This document shows positions 36,756 through 64,000 of a DNA stretch of 64,000 nt, in pieces (the stretch's first letter is position 1; the number at the start of each line of letters is the position of its first letter). The stretch spans positions 5,332,001-5,396,000 of the forward strand of contig JBAJFE010000026.1 in NCBI GenBank assembly GCA_037903355.1, written 5' to 3'. Under the pieces are notes generated by a model. That model had not been told where the DNA came from. It was given only the letters and a program-made list of their open reading frames with translations, and ran no database searches. Both the position numbers and the translations under genes were made by a program. Source of the stretch: Trichuris trichiura (Eukaryota; Nematoda; Enoplea; Trichinellida; Trichuridae).

Positions 36756-38628
36756 CAGTAGGCTCTCGTTATCCACGGTCTCTTTATCCGCGGATTTGGC
36801 TCAACACGGTTTGTCTTTAGAAAACAACGACTTTATTTTTAGCAGGTATTGACAAATCGCTGTTGGACATAATAGCGGAGTGGTACCCTTTTTTGTATAT
36901 GTAGTGGTAGGATTCCATCGTGTGACCTGAGAAAATCGTTTTTTCTATTCTTATTTCTTCTCAACCCTGCGCATAATGCTAATACCTCGTGTTACTATGA
37001 TGAGCTATCACTCACCTGTTGCTTTTAGTTTCTCATTTCCCCAAATTAGGCTTAGGTACCTCACACTATTGTAAGTGAATTTCCCAAGTCATAATGACTT
37101 AGAAATAGTAATAAAACTTCCTCATCCATAGAAGCAGTTAAGCTTGAATATTGGCTGTCTCAGAAAGGCTGCATAAGTTTTCTGAAGAAAAAACTGTAAG
37201 ATCGCTTAATCCGCCAAAACTTTAAATTTACTTGAGCCAATTGCCAGTTTGATGGATTAGGAAGTCCGTTAACAACAGCAAAGGTTTAAAAGGGTAACAG
37301 CACAGCTTAGTCTACTGAAGTTGAAATGTCATTTGGTGTGCAATAATTTCAAGTAGAAAAAACGCAATTTACACCATAGCTTAACCGCTTCTATTAGTGA
37401 AAAGTGCAAATCGATGTCAGAATCGTCACCCTATTATGTTCATCCAAGATAGTTGTTGCTCATTGCGGATAACTGCCAAACGACCTGGGTGTTAGTCGTT
37501 GAAGTTTGAGAAGGCTGAGGGAAAAATTTTATGTTCAGGTGACAATAGGAGATTGTTGCTTCAAAGCTTCCGGAACGCTTCTGCTTCTGTTGCCAGCAGG
37601 AGTTCATAAAACATGGAACGTCTGGTTGCCTGTAGCTGTCTTTACGAGCAAGATACGGATGAAAGGGTTAAATGGTTTTACTGGTCAGAACAGCTTCGTC
37701 CTCCCCATCCAGCCAATCATCCCGCTTGAAATCGACTAATCAGATTTGGGGAGGGGGGGCAAACGCTCGGAAACGTTCACAGAGGAACCCTGGCGACCCT
37801 GACCTTGAGAGCCACCGGGTTAGACTATTGGCAGGCTGTCACAGACAATGAAGACGTGTTCTAAAAACTTCGTGAGCAGGTCGGTTTATCACTAATAGCA
37901 AAATTATCCCATTTGCTCATTTTCATTCGTTATTTGTACGAAATAACCGACGGAAAGGACGTGAGTGGTCGAAGCAATTGTTCACACCCAAAGAGGGGGA
38001 CCCTAAAGTGCTGTCTCTCTATGAGAAAATAAAGATCTTGGTTCTTTTGAATAGCGGAATGCAATGCGCTGAAGTGGGCTGTACAGTCCGAAAGATCTTC
38101 TACCTCACCAACATTAGCTAACGTGAAGGCATTGCGCAGGCAACGATTGTTCTTAAAGACAAACTAGAATCAATGGTGTCAGTTGAGGTTCAGCGCTTTT
38201 ACCTTTCTCTTACAGCGTTGAAACGAGTTCTTTTTTACGGGGCTGTAGTAATTCATGTGGAGTATGCAGTTTTTATTATTACGATGTTATCCATAGCCTC
38301 GTACAAACTTTGTTTTACTGAAATAACGGGGCAATACCGTAACAATAAAAGCCTGTATACTTTGCTTACAGCTAAAAAAAACTGTATTCTGAAAATAATT
38401 CGCATTCCATTATATTCTAGGATTATCGTATGTCATTATTTTCTTTAATATGTTCTTCATTAAACTACGTATTTAACACTAATTGGTAATAGTAACTATA
38501 AGCAATTTCATGTTCATTTGTAGTGTACACGAGAAAGCGCGCAAATTGTTTACAAATGATTCTATATTTTGCGCAGGGGACTTGACTGTACGCGGAGAGT
38601 CCTGAAACCAACAACCGCGAATAACGAG
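36756..38628 (+). mobile_element. decayed Tigger/pogo-like DNA transposon
   Basis: The left terminus follows TA and reads CAGTAGGCTCTCGTTATCC. Near the right end, CCGCGAATAACGAG (38615-38628) is its complement but the outermost bases are missing, so the right end is clipped. About 1.2 kb inside, the frame around 38003-38205 gives KVLSLYEKIKILVLLNSGMQ, CAEVG and later LKDKLESMVSVEVQRF. This is the N-terminal CENP-B/Tigger-type DNA-binding region. The remaining transposase is gone. Confidence 0.7.
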
Positions 38629-39601
38629 TATGCATTTCGAAGCGCATATGTACCACTATCAAACCCGTTGTTAAGTCGGGGCCTCCTGCATGCATTTTTA
38701 TTTACTACATCTCCTGTTTCGTGGAACACAAAAATTTAACTTGTTATCGTTCATTATAACTTCTGTTAACAAAATATTAAACTGTTCAGTTTAAACTTAT
38801 TTCATCTTACTAATTCAAGTTGAAGTTACCTTTAAGTACTGTCAATCAGAAAGTTGCGCAATCGTTGCACAGGTTAATATGCCCTAAGAGAGCAAATTAG
38901 GCAATTAGAAGAGGCTGCTGTGCCAGCGGAGGTGGAATTCATCGGAAAATGTTTGATGGCGTAATTAGGAAGCTTCGTGACGAAGAAGAGAAGTTCAAAC
39001 GTCAGCTGAGCTATACAGTGAAACAGCTTGGACTACCTTGCAGCTCACTGTTAAACTTTTACGATACAACATCCCTTTGTTCGAAACAGGAGTTTTGTTG
39101 AACATTGGACGGCTGATCATGAGTTCCAATAATACTATCGCAGTTGACCAAAATTCCCCGCAGTGTGAGACGCAATGCTCCCGCCTAGCGGGTCACAGAA
39201 GAAAATTCATTATAAAAGTTCTGTACATGAAAAGGGCCTGGAACATATCGAAGGCAGGACCGTTTGTTTACTGCAGCTACGATCAATTAGAAACAAATCG
39301 CGTGCTGCCGTCATGCTGAAACACTTATCTTTCTAAGGAGGGGGTTATAAGTACTTGTGCGGGCTGACTGGAAATCTTAATTTTTAAAAAATGTAGAATA
39401 GACTAATTAATCTATGAAAGAAGCTGGTTTCATTTGTTCATAATAAGGTTGAGCACAAAACGAACTTTCAAAGCAGCTAATATTTGGGATTGAACTTGTG
39501 TTGGCGAAGCACAACGTTTCAGCTCGATGTGAACCTGCAGCGCTTCAAGGTATACTATAAATGCAAGAATTCCTTTTGGCTGTAACAGTTAAGAATTAGT
39601 T
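38629..39601. other. upstream region of neurofibromin, with a decayed coding-like segment
   Basis: The NF1 promoter should lie here. A coding-like but broken coiled-coil segment sits at 38885-39065 on plus (LREQIRQLEEAAVPAEVEF, then FDGVIRKLRDEEEKFKRQLS in another frame). I do not recognise the family. It may be a fossil of a retroposed gene or mobile element. Confidence 0.35.

Positions 39602-64000
<24,399 letters not shown>

Overview
This is animal nuclear DNA. Genes are split by many introns with GT-AG borders, and most introns are only about 36-60 bp. The protein set (a nematode-type receptor guanylate cyclase, a nematode-style globin, neurofibromin, ER glycosylation enzymes) together with tiny introns and many Penelope-like, mariner/pogo and RTE remnants suggests a nematode. 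A Trichuris/Trichinella-type (Dorylaimia) worm is my best guess. Neurofibromin argues against Caenorhabditis, which as far as I know lacks it. The species assignment is inference. All exon borders were read by eye from splice signals, phase and family similarity.

Layout. 1-9973 (minus): N-terminal extracellular half of a receptor guanylate cyclase, running off the left edge, with two long introns. 12890-14316: Penelope-like retroelement (PLE) copies in inverted orientation, carrying a GIY-YIG endonuclease and flanked by a 16-bp direct repeat. 14963-16728 (minus): ALG9 mannosyltransferase, two exons. 18063-23566 (plus): PIGG/GPI7 ethanolamine-phosphate transferase, ten exons. ALG9 and PIGG are divergent across 1.3 kb. 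23.6-30.7 kb: gene-poor, with a PLE palindrome and a decayed PLE reverse transcriptase. 30758-31348 (minus): an apparently intronless globin. 31.3-39.6 kb: gene-poor, with a dead mariner and a decayed Tigger/pogo-like element. 39602-64000 (plus): neurofibromin (NF1), about 49 exons, running off the right edge. It contains the complete RasGAP and Sec14-PH regions, and its few long introns are packed with mobile-element debris.

How the genes relate. ALG9 and PIGG both work in the ER membrane, on N-glycan precursor and GPI anchor respectively. The guanylate cyclase and neurofibromin are signalling proteins (cGMP and Ras). There is no operon-like arrangement. The most unusual feature is four palindromic remnants of one PLE-like family, each carrying a hairpin that resembles a hammerhead-ribozyme core (CTGANGA, a short stem-loop, then GAAA) in both arms, plus truncated solo pieces.
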